Positions 9,200-17,319 of a stretch of 58,279 bases of DNA are shown piece by piece. Every line of letters begins with the position of its first letter. The first letter of the stretch is position 1. The notes beneath the pieces were generated by a model, which saw nothing but the letters and a program-made list of their open reading frames with translations, was not told where the DNA came from and did no database searches. Both the position numbers and the translations under genes were made by a program. This stretch comes from an uncultured Alistipes sp. (GTDB lineage: Bacteria > Bacteroidota > Bacteroidia > Bacteroidales > Rikenellaceae): positions 1-58,279 of the forward strand of contig CALVFO010000015.1 in assembly GCA_944326855.1 (NCBI GenBank), read 5' to 3'.

Positions 9200-9213
9200 T
9201 ATTCAGACCCGGA

Positions 9214-9260
9214 TAACAGCCAAGGCCCGCATCCATTTCAGATGCGGGCCTTGGCTGTTA
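9214..9260 (+). terminator. 20-bp perfect hairpin after trpB2
   Basis: Bases 9214-9233 pair perfectly with 9241-9260 around the 7-base loop CATTTCA. The stem is GC-rich in its middle. No T-tract follows (AAGTGAGC), so termination may be partial or factor-assisted. Confidence 0.65.
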
Positions 9261-9262
9261 AA

Positions 9263-9354
9263 GTGAGCCGGGATGTGTGAGTTGGGATGTTGAGTTGAGA
9301 GGTGCGGGTCGGGAAACAGTTGGGGTCGGAACGTTGTTTCGGAGGGTTGGGACG
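9263..9354. repeat. Degenerate tandem repeat, about 14-bp unit
   Basis: About seven loose copies of a G-rich unit, such as GTGTGAGTTGGGAT, GTTGAGTTGAGAG, GTGCGGGTCGGGAAA and CAGTTGGGGTCGGAA, run head to tail right after the trpB2 hairpin. The copies differ by several bases each. Confidence 0.5.
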
Positions 9355-9625
9355 CTTTTATTCGGAACGGTTCATACAAGGGGCGTCGGCAGGTCTGTTT
9401 CGGGTGTTTCGGGCGAAAGTTCGTGTCAGAAAAAATGAACGTTGTCGGCCCGCCTTTTTTCTGTCGGAGTTTGGAAGTGTTTCGGTGAAAAAGGCCCGGA
9501 AACAAAAGGCAGGACCTGTATAAAAGACGGTTCGAACGATGTTTTTTGTGTTTCAGCCGCGGGGAGAACCCTGCGTTGGATCGAAAAAACGTGCTTGGGA
9601 AGTGCCGGTGAAAATCCGGAGCAAG
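9355..9625. other. Non-coding spacer
   Basis: No credible gene and no strong hairpin is seen between the repeat and the promoter of the next operon. The sequence is G- and T-rich on the plus strand. Confidence 0.4.
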
Positions 9626-9658
9626 TTTGGTATAATTCAATAAATTTCTTTAAATTTG
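9626..9658 (+). promoter_or_regulatory. Promoter of the 3-keto-glycoside-type operon
   Basis: TTTG (9626-9629), a 21-base spacer and TAAATTTG (9651-9658) match the -33/-7 consensus exactly. Transcription would start near 9665, leaving a leader of about 115 bases before the ATG at 9782. Confidence 0.65.
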
Positions 9659-9781
9659 TTAGGTTCGGGGTCGGGGAACGGGCCGTTTATTCGTCCGACG
9701 GACTTCCTCCGATAGCCGGGGAGGCGATCTGTCCCGAATGCCGAAAGTTCGACAGTAAACCTAAAACATAAAACCTGAATT

Positions 9782-10648
9782 ATGGACAGAAGAGAATTTT
9801 TGAAGAGATCCCTGCTCGCTTCCGCCGGAGCCTTGGTGGGAGGAAGCCTGCTGGTGGATTCGGTCTCGGCGCGTGAACGGGGAGAAAAAATCGTCGGTCT
9901 GCAACTCTATTCGTTGCGCGATGCGATGAAAAAAAATGTCCCCGCTACCCTGAAAAAAGTTTCGAATATGGGTTATACCATTCTGGAAACGGCCGGGTAT
10001 GGCGATGGAAAACTCTACGGATATACTCCCTCTGAGTTCCGGAAAATGGTCGAAGATTTAGGTATGCAGGTTTCGGGAGCCCATCTCGGGTCCAACTACA
10101 GCCCGGAAACCGAACGGGAGGTGCTCGACTGGTGGCGTGTGGCGCTGGATGCCCAGGCTGAAGCCGGCTGCCGGTATGTCGTACAGGCCTCTTATCCCAT
10201 CGGCGATACGTTGGACGATATCAAACTCTACTGCGATTATTTCAATAAGGTGGGTGAACTGGCCAAAGCCCGCGGTATGCGCTTCGGCTTCCATAACCAC
10301 GCCAAAGAGTTCGAAAAACGGGGCGGTGAAGTGATCTATGACTACATGTTGGCCAATACCGATCCCAATAACGTGATGTTCGAACTGGATGTGTACTGGG
10401 CCGGTAAAGGCGGTGTGGATCCGGTGGCCTACATCGAAAAATACCAGGGACGGATTCCGCTGCTGCATATCAAGGACGAAACGGCCATCGGTGCCAGCGG
10501 AACCATCGATTTCGCTCCGATTTTCGAAGCGGCCTATCAAAACGGCATGGAATCCTATTTCGTGGAAGTGGAACGGTATGATTCTACCCCGGAAAAAGAC
10601 GTGCAGAAAAGCTATGAATTCCTGAACGCCGCTCCGTACGTACGATAA
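9782..10648 (+). CDS. Exported TIM-barrel sugar isomerase/epimerase-like protein
   Basis: A 288-residue protein of the xylose-isomerase-like TIM-barrel family (AP_endonuc_2 fold). It starts with a Tat-type signal (DRREFLKR, then an Ala/Gly-rich hydrophobic stretch ending near residue 30), so it should act in the periplasm. Putative metal ligands are visible in FHNHAKEF (H171, H173), ELDVYW (D203), LHIKDE and EVER. Members next to Gfo/Idh/MocA and DUF1080 genes in Bacteroidetes act on 3-keto-sugars, by isomerisation or beta-elimination of the aglycone. The 30-base gap to the oxidoreductase gene and the shared export signal support a joint pathway. The exact reaction and substrate cannot be read from the sequence. 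Confidence 0.75.
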   Translation: MDRREFLKRSLLASAGALVGGSLLVDSVSARERGEKIVGLQLYSLRDAMKKNVPATLKKVSNMGYTILETAGYGDGKLYGYTPSEFRKMVEDLGMQVSGAHLGSNYSPETEREVLDWWRVALDAQAEAGCRYVVQASYPIGDTLDDIKLYCDYFNKVGELAKARGMRFGFHNHAKEFEKRGGEVIYDYMLANTDPNNVMFELDVYWAGKGGVDPVAYIEKYQGRIPLLHIKDETAIGASGTIDFAPIFEAAYQNGMESYFVEVERYDSTPEKDVQKSYEFLNAAPYVR

Positions 10649-10678
10649 CCTGAATAGAAACCTAAAAAAATCAATAAA

Positions 10679-12163
10679 ATGGCAGATAAAATTAGCCGTC
10701 GCGATTTTCTTCGCACCAGCGCCGTGGGTACGGTCGCTGCCGCCGGGTTGACCGTCGTACCCGGTTCGGTTCTCGGTAAAAAAGTGGGCAAAACGGCCCC
10801 CAGTGATAAACTCAATATCGCCGGCGTAGGAGTCGGCGGACGCGGTGCGGGCGTACTGAAAGGGCTCGAAAGTCAGAATATCGTTGCGCTGTGCGATACC
10901 GACTGGAAATATGCGAAAAAAACCTTCGAACGTTATCCGGGCGCTCGTCGTTTCTGGGACTATCGCGTGATGCTGGATCAGATGAACAAGGATATCGACG
11001 CCGTGGTAGTCGCTACGGCCGACCATACCCACTGTCTGATCGCTTCAGACGCCATGACCCTCGGTAAACACGTCTATGTGGAAAAACCGCTGACCCATAG
11101 CGTGTATGAATCGCGGCTGTTGACCAAACTGGCCAAGAAATACAACGTGGCGACCCAGATGGGGAACCAGGGCTCTTCGGATGTGGGCGTCAGTCAGACC
11201 TGCGACTGGATCTGGAATGGCGAAATCGGGGAAGTGACCCGGGTGGATACGTTCACCGACCGTCCGATCTGGCCTCAGGGATTGATGCGTCCCGATCGGG
11301 TCGATCCCATTCCCAATACCCTGAACTGGGATCTGTTCATCGGTCCGGCCAAAATGCGTCCGTACAACTCCATTTATCAGCCCTGGAACTGGCGTGGCTG
11401 GTGGGACTTCGGTACCGGTGCTTTAGGCGATATGGCTTGCCACATTCTGCATCCGGTGTTCAAGGGCCTGAAGTTGGGGTATCCCTCCAAAGTGCAGGGT
11501 AGTTCGACCGCCCTGTTGACCGATTGCGCGCCTTCGGCCCAAATCGTGAAACTGACCTTCCCCGAACGGGGTTCGATCTACAACGTCAACCTGCCTGAAG
11601 TGGAAGTCAGCTGGTATGACGGCGGTCTGCAACCGCCTCGTCCGGACAATCTCCCGGCCGGAACGAACCTCAATAATGCCGGTGGCGGGGTGATTTTCTA
11701 CGGAACCAAGGATACGCTGGTATGCGGTTGCTATGGGCGTGATCCGTGGTTGGTATCGGGGCGCAAGCCTCAGGTGCCGGCCCGCAATCGCGTGGTGCCC
11801 AACAGCGACCACCAGATGGACTGGGTGCGTGCCTGCAAGGAATCGCCCGAAAATCGCGTGAAAACCGCTTCGGATTTCAGCGAAGCCGGGCCGTTCAACG
11901 AAATGGTCGTGATGGGGGTACTGGCCGTACGTTTGCAGGGGCTGAACAAGATTCTGGAATGGGACGGTGAAAACATGCAGTTCACCAACATCTCTCCGGA
12001 TGAAACCATCAAGATCATGATCGAAGACGGTTTCTCGATCAACGACGGTCATCCGACCTTCAAGAAGACCTATACCGATCCGATCAATGCTCAGCAGTTC
12101 GCACAAGAACTGATCAAGCACACTTATCGCGATGGTTGGAAGCTGGTCGATATGCCCAAGTAA
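10679..12163 (+). CDS. Tat-exported Gfo/Idh/MocA oxidoreductase
   Basis: A 494-residue NAD(P)-dependent oxidoreductase. The N-terminus has a clear Tat motif (SRRDFLRTSA) and hydrophobic stretch, followed by the Rossmann loop GVGVGGRGAGVL (49-60) and the family signature EKP (135-137). The C-terminal part, rich in Trp, Gly and Asp (PWNWRGWWDFGTGALGDMA), is typical of the larger Bacteroidetes members. Tat export of a folded protein implies a tightly held cofactor, as in glucose-fructose oxidoreductase. With the isomerase/lyase-like gene before it and DUF1080 after it, oxidation of a sugar at C3 is the most likely reaction. That is inference from context; GH109-like hydrolysis is an alternative within the same fold. 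Confidence 0.8.
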   Translation: MADKISRRDFLRTSAVGTVAAAGLTVVPGSVLGKKVGKTAPSDKLNIAGVGVGGRGAGVLKGLESQNIVALCDTDWKYAKKTFERYPGARRFWDYRVMLDQMNKDIDAVVVATADHTHCLIASDAMTLGKHVYVEKPLTHSVYESRLLTKLAKKYNVATQMGNQGSSDVGVSQTCDWIWNGEIGEVTRVDTFTDRPIWPQGLMRPDRVDPIPNTLNWDLFIGPAKMRPYNSIYQPWNWRGWWDFGTGALGDMACHILHPVFKGLKLGYPSKVQGSSTALLTDCAPSAQIVKLTFPERGSIYNVNLPEVEVSWYDGGLQPPRPDNLPAGTNLNNAGGGVIFYGTKDTLVCGCYGRDPWLVSGRKPQVPARNRVVPNSDHQMDWVRACKESPENRVKTASDFSEAGPFNEMVVMGVLAVRLQGLNKILEWDGENMQFTNISPDETIKIMIEDGFSINDGHPTFKKTYTDPINAQQFAQELIKHTYRDGWKLVDMPK

Positions 12164-12203
12164 TTCGGAACACAATTTCAAAATCGATAAACGCAAAAAG
12201 AAG

Positions 12204-12992
12204 ATGAAAAAAGTTTGTTATTGGATGGGAGCCGTAGCGGTGGTGGCTTTGATGGCCTCCTGCGGCGGTAATGCCAGCAAAAAAGCCGCTGCTGACAGCA
12301 CGGCGACCAAAACGGTGGAAGAAGAAGGATGGGTGACCATTTTCGACGGTGAAACGTTCAACGGCTGGCGTGGTTACAATAAGGATACCGTACCCGGGGC
12401 TTGGACGATCGAAGACGGTGCCATTAAGATCAATGGCTCGGGAGCCGGAGAAGCCGGGGCCCGCAATGGGGGCGATTTGATCTATGCCGCCGAAAAGCTG
12501 GGGAATTTCGAACTGGAACTCGAATACAAGGTCGATAAAGGTTCCAACAGCGGGATTTTCTACATGATTCAGGAAGTACCCGAAACGCCCAGCTACTATT
12601 CGGCCCCTGAATATCAGGTGTTGGACAATGAAAATCATCCCGATGCCAAACTGGGTGTGAATGGGAACCGCAAATCGGCTTCGTTGTACGATATGATTCC
12701 GGCCGTTCCTCAGAACGCCAAACCGTACGGCGAATGGAATACGGCCAAAATCATGGTGTACAAAGGTACCGTGGTACATTATCAGAATGGCGAACCGGTG
12801 GTGGAATACCATCTGTGGACACCGGAATGGCAGGCGATGCTGGATAAGAGCAAGTTCAGCAAGGATAAGAACGCCAAAGCCTATGAATTGCTGCTTAACT
12901 GCGGTGGCGAAAACAAGGAAGGCTATATCGGTCTTCAGGACCATGGCGATAACGTGTGGTTCCGTAACATTCGGGTGAAAAAGCTCGACTAA
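12204..12992 (+). CDS. DUF1080 lipoprotein (3-keto-disaccharide hydrolase family)
   Basis: A 262-residue lipoprotein; the ATG at 12204 is chosen because it gives a clean lipobox (LMASC, Cys20), whereas the longer frame from 12132 overlaps the previous gene. After an Ala/Thr-rich linker comes the DUF1080 beta-sandwich, with its usual opening (VTIFDGETFNGWRG), a central KVDKGSNSGIFY and an end in GLQDHGDNVWFRNIRVKKL. This family, a concanavalin-like fold, includes hydrolases of 3-keto-glycosides. It closes the three-gene operon and is followed by a 20-bp hairpin. The three products together could oxidise, cleave and process a glycoside entirely in the periplasm. Confidence 0.85.
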   Translation: MKKVCYWMGAVAVVALMASCGGNASKKAAADSTATKTVEEEGWVTIFDGETFNGWRGYNKDTVPGAWTIEDGAIKINGSGAGEAGARNGGDLIYAAEKLGNFELELEYKVDKGSNSGIFYMIQEVPETPSYYSAPEYQVLDNENHPDAKLGVNGNRKSASLYDMIPAVPQNAKPYGEWNTAKIMVYKGTVVHYQNGEPVVEYHLWTPEWQAMLDKSKFSKDKNAKAYELLLNCGGENKEGYIGLQDHGDNVWFRNIRVKKLD

Positions 12993-13015
12993 CCGTTACG
13001 AGGCTCACGGAGCAT

Positions 13016-13058
13016 AAGACAAGGAGGCGTTTCCCTTGGGGAAACGCCTCCTTGTCTT
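13016..13058 (+). terminator. 20-bp perfect hairpin after the DUF1080 gene
   Basis: Bases 13016-13035 pair perfectly with 13039-13058 around a 3-base loop. Only one T follows before TGCTGGGGG, so it lacks a T-tract. It lies 23 bases after the stop codon. Confidence 0.7.
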
Positions 13059-13459
13059 TGCTGGGGGATCGGTCTGATTATAAATCTTTTTGTAATATTT
13101 GCTTGACTTTTAGAAATTATGTATATTGCCGAAAAGACAATTTTTGTTCGGTCCTTGAGCGATTTTTGTTGTTTTTCAGAAAGATATCGGACCGGAAATG
13201 GGTGGTAGTCAACTTCGTGGAGTTGAGTCGGAGCATGTATGTCGGAGCAGGAAACCGGCTCAGATTTCGAGGCGTCGAAGAGCTGACAGGTGTTGTGAAA
13301 ACGGTTTTTCTGCGGATACCTTCCTCGGAAATGCTTCCGAAATGAACGTATGCACCGATTCGCTGAAAACAAGAACCCGCTATCCGTTCGAATTATGGGA
13401 AAAGGGCAACCCCCGGAGGTTGTTTTAATATAGATTAGGGTTGTTAAAAATTATGCTTT
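13059..13459. other. Spacer with a possible promoter
   Basis: About 400 bases without a credible gene. TTTG (13098-13101), a 20-base gap and TATATTGC (13122-13129, two mismatches to TAnnTTTG) could be a promoter with a long leader of over 300 bases. A small inverted repeat CAACC/GGTTG lies near 13409-13425. Confidence 0.35.
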
Positions 13460-14300
13460 ATGAAAAGGGGAATAGGGTACGCTCTTATGGGGAGTGTTTT
13501 GTGGCTGGGGCTCGGAATCGGTTTCAGCTCCTGCAACAAGGATCAGGTGGAAAATCCGGAAACCAAGCATGAAGAACAACAAGAAGGACTTTGGGATGGC
13601 GGACGTATCTCCGGTCTGTATGACCACTATATCCTGACGTATTCACAAACGGCCACTTCGGCCGATGGGAAATGACCTCCAGTTGGTGTTGGAGGTCTCT
13701 AATGACGATCTGGAAGTGCACCCGTTTTATGGTCAGTCGGGCTTCACGGCGAAAGATACGCTTGCTGCCTTGAAATACGATTCGCTGGTGAAGGCTCATA
13801 AGGATTATTATGGAAAATTGACCGATTTGGAAGATTTGATGATGAGGGCGCTGTTTCGGCGTATCGAAGGGCTGCATATCACCTCGGATCAGGATTACGA
13901 CGAACAGCATCCGGCCGGCACCCGGCTCGACGACCTGATGACGATCGAATTCGCTTCGGCCGACGAATATTTTGCCTGCGGGTTCGATGACGAGGCGATT
14001 CCGGTTTGGGGCGAGACCACCAAACGACTTCTTTCGGGGTATGCTGCACAAATGGGAAAAGGTTTTATGCAGTCTCTGGAGGAATTTAACCGGACGGAAC
14101 GGCGATTGGTATCCTCGTTCTTTATCCTTCGTTTCGATCGGGCTCCTCAGCAGGAAGGCCCGTATCGTTTTACGGTTCACTTCTCGAATGAAGACGGAAT
14201 CCAATGGGAGAAAACGACGGATCCGATCCAACTGCCTTACCGGAATGAGAATTCAGACTGGAATCAAGCCACCGAGCCGCTACAGTTTCCTTATCCATGA
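13460..14300 (+). pseudogene. Lipoprotein gene split by a one-base frameshift
   Basis: The first frame starts MKRGIGYALMGSV, has lipobox FSSC (Cys25) and stops at TGA after 71 codons. The next frame, shifted by +1, overlaps it at GATGGGAAATGACC and continues without a stop for about 208 more residues. Removing one base from the GGG or AAA run would join them into one lipoprotein of about 280 residues. The second part is acidic, with LEVSNDDLEVHPFYG and a conserved-looking HFSNEDGIQWEKTTD end; no family is recognised. It could be a real pseudogene, a phase-variable gene, a recoding site or a sequencing error in a short homopolymer. It stands alone, with a 13-bp hairpin behind it. Confidence 0.65.
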
Positions 14301-14324
14301 ATGCAGACCGGTTTCGGTCTGGAT

Positions 14325-14357
14325 GACAATGCCCGCGTATCCGTCGCGGGCATTGTC
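14325..14357 (+). terminator. 13-bp perfect hairpin
   Basis: GACAATGCCCGCG pairs with CGCGGGCATTGTC around TATCCGT. The tail GTTTGGG has a short T run. It follows the split lipoprotein gene by 24 bases; a smaller hairpin (AGACC/GGTCT) precedes it. Confidence 0.6.
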
Positions 14358-14671
14358 GTTTGGGAGGACGACGGATCCTGTGTCGGGAAAGTCCGATCGG
14401 GAATGTGTTGTCGAGCGGGGCCGGAGACAGAGACAAAACGAGGTTCGGAGAGCCGCCGGATAACCTTGGGAAGGAGGCGTTGGGGAACGGGTCGGGAAAA
14501 GACGGCATGACGCTTCGGATCAGGAGCCGAACGATCGTTGGAAAGGAGATTTAGGGGTATTTCTAAAAAAGTTCCGGGAAACGATTCGTTTCAGTATCTC
14601 TTTCTGTCCGGCAGAAGACAATTGTGGCCCGGGAGTTTGAAAATCGGCCTAAAAAAAAGGAACTCGAGGTG
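14358..14671. other. Non-coding spacer
   Basis: No credible gene is seen. The first 200 bases are G-rich with loose repetition of GGA/CGG words. The last part turns A/T-rich towards the promoter of the PL8 cluster. Confidence 0.4.
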
Positions 14672-14700
14672 TAAAAACGGGATTCCGAAGCGTAAAAACA
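14672..14700 (+). promoter_or_regulatory. Direct repeat GTAAAAAC, possible activator site
   Basis: GTAAAAAC occurs at 14672-14679 and 14693-14700, 21 bases apart centre to centre (two helical turns). The second copy sits where the -33 box of the promoter at 14721 should be, and no TTTG is present there. This layout suits an activator that replaces the -33 contact. Which regulator binds is unknown. Confidence 0.4.
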
Positions 14701-14720
14701 CTTTTTTTTCGGAAAAAATG

Positions 14721-14728
14721 TATTTTTG
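14721..14728 (+). promoter_or_regulatory. -7 box of the PL8 cluster (TATTTTTG)
   Basis: TATTTTTG fits TAnnTTTG. Transcription would start near 14735, about 30 bases before the ATG at 14764. The -33 box is poor, which suggests regulated expression. Confidence 0.55.
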
Positions 14729-14763
14729 TGAAACTCTACAAAACCTACTTATAACCTGAACTC

Positions 14764-17139
14764 ATGACTTCTGCCTTTTCTGCTCTGCGCGGTGGCGTGT
14801 TGGCCTTTTGCGCAGTTGCCTCTTTGCTGGTCTCTTGTGGCGGGACCGGAAAACAACTCTCCTTCGATGATATGCGGTTGCGTTACCGCGAAACGCTGGT
14901 GGGGCGCTCCCCGTTGGATCTTTCGGACAGCGTGGTGGCCGGACGTATCGCCCGCATCGATCAAACCGCCGAAACTTGTTGGAAATCACTTGATAAATCC
15001 GCCGATCGGACCTGGTTGTGGGAAGATTGCAACCGCGAAGGCATCTCGACCAATACGCTGATTCCGTACAGCCGATTGTTGTCGATGACCCTGGCCTGGG
15101 CCACCGAAGGATCGCGCTACGAAGGAAACGATACCCTCAAACGCGACATTATCGCAGGGCTGGATTGGATGTATGAAAATCGTTACAACCCGTCGATTCC
15201 GTTGTATGACAACTGGTGGATGTTCGTGATCGGGACTCCGCTGAATATCGATAAAATGATGGTGCTGCTCTACGATGAGTTGACCGATCAACAAAAGGCC
15301 AACTACATCGGTGCCATGAACTATTATGCTCCCGATGTCACCTACGAAGGGGCTGCTACCGGAGCCAATAAGATCTGGCAGTGTAACAGCATGGCGCTGC
15401 GCGGGATTCTGGCCCACGATCCGGATATGATCCGCATGGCGGTGGACGGTTTGCAGACCGAATTCAAAATCGTCCGGACGCATGACGGTTTTTATGAAGA
15501 CGGTTCGTTCGTGCAGCATCAGTGGCATCCCTATACGGGCGGTTATGGCCGTTCGTTGTTGGGACAGTTGACGGAGATGGTGAATCTGGTGCAGGGAAGC
15601 TCCTGGGAGGTTCCTGAAGAACAGGTCAATATGTTGTATGGATGGGTGCACAATGCCTATGAACCGTTGATGTTCCGAGGGGCGATGATGGATATGGTGC
15701 GCGGACGGGAGGTGTCGCGTCCGGGAGCCGGTGACCGCGGAACCGGACACAGTATTTTGGTGTCGATGTTCATGCTTTCCCAGAGTGCTCCCGAACCGGA
15801 ACGAAGCCGCCTGCAAAGCGCCGTGAAACAACAGGCCCTGGAGGATACGTATCGCGATCTGATTATGGATATTCCGCTCTATCTGGTGGCCGATTACCGG
15901 GCCATGATGGCCGATGAAAACATCCGGCCGGCGGAACCCGTCACCCTGCATAAACAGTTCTCGGCCATGGATCGCGTGGTGCACAAGACCCCCGGGTTTG
16001 CCTTGGGGTTGGCCATGTCTTCGGCCCGGATCGAGAACTACGAAACGATCAACGACGAAAACCTCAAGGGTTGGTATACGGCCGACGGGATGACCTACCT
16101 GTTCGATGGGGACCTGCGGCAATACAGCGAAAATTTCTGGCCGACGGTCGATCCCTATCGGCTGGCCGGAACGACCGTGGATACCCGGCCTCGGGAGGCC
16201 AAAACCTTGCCGTTGGCTCCGGGGTTGTTGTATGCCGACGGCTATAAAAGTCCGCAACGTTGGGTGGGCGGAGCCTCGATAGACGCTCTGTACGGGGCTG
16301 TCGGGATGTGGCTCGATGCTTATGAAAGTACGTTGGAAGCCAAGAAAAGCTGGTTTATGGCCGGGAATGAAATCGTTTGCCTGGGAGCCGGGATCAACAG
16401 CACCGACAATCGCACGATTGAGACCACGGTGGAAAACCGGAAATTGAATGCCGATGCCCGATACACGATGACGCTGGACGGGAAACCGGTGCTGACCCAA
16501 AATGGACGTTTGAGTGCTCCGCAGGCCCGTTGGGTACATTTCGCCGGGACGACCGAAGGAACAGCCGTAGGGTACTACTTCCCGAAACCGACTGCCGTGA
16601 ACCTGTTGCGGGAGGATCGTACCGGAAACTGGATCGATATCAATTACGCTGCCTTGAATATGCCCGATGTGACGAAAGGGTATTTTACCCTGTGGATGGA
16701 TCACGGAAAGAATCCTCGGGAAGCGACCTATGCCTATGTGCTGTTGCCCGGATTGTCGGCCGAACAGACCGCCCGCTATGCGGAACAACCGACGGTTTCC
16801 GTGCTGGCCAACGAAGCACGGGTACAGGCGGTGCGTCATGATGCCTGTGGCGTAACGGGCATCAATTTCTGGGAAGCGGGGTCCTTACCGGCTGTCGGGC
16901 TGAGTGTCGATGCTCCCTGCTCGGTGGTGATCCGGGAGGCCGACGGACAGCTGACGATCGGGGTGAGCGATCCTACCCAGGTGAATGAAACGGGCGTCGA
17001 AGTGACGCTGGATCGTACGGTGGGACAGCTCGTGCAGGAAAATCCCGATGTGAAAGTGTTGTCGACCTCGCCGCTCCGATTGCGGATCCACACGGCTGGA
17101 AAATTGGGCCGTACGGCTCAGGTGGCGTTTGCTCTGTAG
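14764..17139 (+). CDS. Polysaccharide lyase family 8 lipoprotein, copy 1
   Basis: A 791-residue lipoprotein (LVSC, Cys25) with the PL8 layout: an N-terminal alpha/alpha toroid, then beta-sandwich domains. Likely catalytic residues are Asn202 (GANKIWQ), His252 and Tyr261 (QHQWHPYTGGYG; the nine-residue His-Tyr spacing matches known PL8 lyases) and Arg315/Arg319 (VRGREVSR). The aromatic patch DNWW (149-152) fits a sugar-binding cleft. PL8 enzymes cut hyaluronan, chondroitin sulfates or xanthan by beta-elimination, leaving a 4,5-unsaturated uronate; kduI and kduD nearby favour a glycosaminoglycan. It is the first of three tandem paralogues. Length is normal for the family. The exact substrate cannot be told from sequence. 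Confidence 0.9.
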   Translation: MTSAFSALRGGVLAFCAVASLLVSCGGTGKQLSFDDMRLRYRETLVGRSPLDLSDSVVAGRIARIDQTAETCWKSLDKSADRTWLWEDCNREGISTNTLIPYSRLLSMTLAWATEGSRYEGNDTLKRDIIAGLDWMYENRYNPSIPLYDNWWMFVIGTPLNIDKMMVLLYDELTDQQKANYIGAMNYYAPDVTYEGAATGANKIWQCNSMALRGILAHDPDMIRMAVDGLQTEFKIVRTHDGFYEDGSFVQHQWHPYTGGYGRSLLGQLTEMVNLVQGSSWEVPEEQVNMLYGWVHNAYEPLMFRGAMMDMVRGREVSRPGAGDRGTGHSILVSMFMLSQSAPEPERSRLQSAVKQQALEDTYRDLIMDIPLYLVADYRAMMADENIRPAEPVTLHKQFSAMDRVVHKTPGFALGLAMSSARIENYETINDENLKGWYTADGMTYLFDGDLRQYSENFWPTVDPYRLAGTTVDTRPREAKTLPLAPGLLYADGYKSPQRWVGGASIDALYGAVGMWLDAYESTLEAKKSWFMAGNEIVCLGAGINSTDNRTIETTVENRKLNADARYTMTLDGKPVLTQNGRLSAPQARWVHFAGTTEGTAVGYYFPKPTAVNLLREDRTGNWIDINYAALNMPDVTKGYFTLWMDHGKNPREATYAYVLLPGLSAEQTARYAEQPTVSVLANEARVQAVRHDACGVTGINFWEAGSLPAVGLSVDAPCSVVIREADGQLTIGVSDPTQVNETGVEVTLDRTVGQLVQENPDVKVLSTSPLRLRIHTAGKLGRTAQVAFAL

Positions 17140-17319
17140 AAGCCGGAAAACCGGTATCGATTCCGACGGGGAGCGTTGGATCGAGATCCACGTACAGTCG
17201 GGATGCAGGACCATCGGAATGTCTTTGAAAACGTGCCTGCAGAAGACCGGCGGGGATGCAGGGCGTCCTTCGGGAAAGAAAACGCGAGGAAATAACAAAC
17301 CGTCATATAAGTTGTACCT

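Noticed and set aside
13052-13345. Possible 97-residue protein after the DUF1080 hairpin
   Set aside because: No signal, motif or codon pattern of a gene, and it overlaps a promoter-like region and hairpin.
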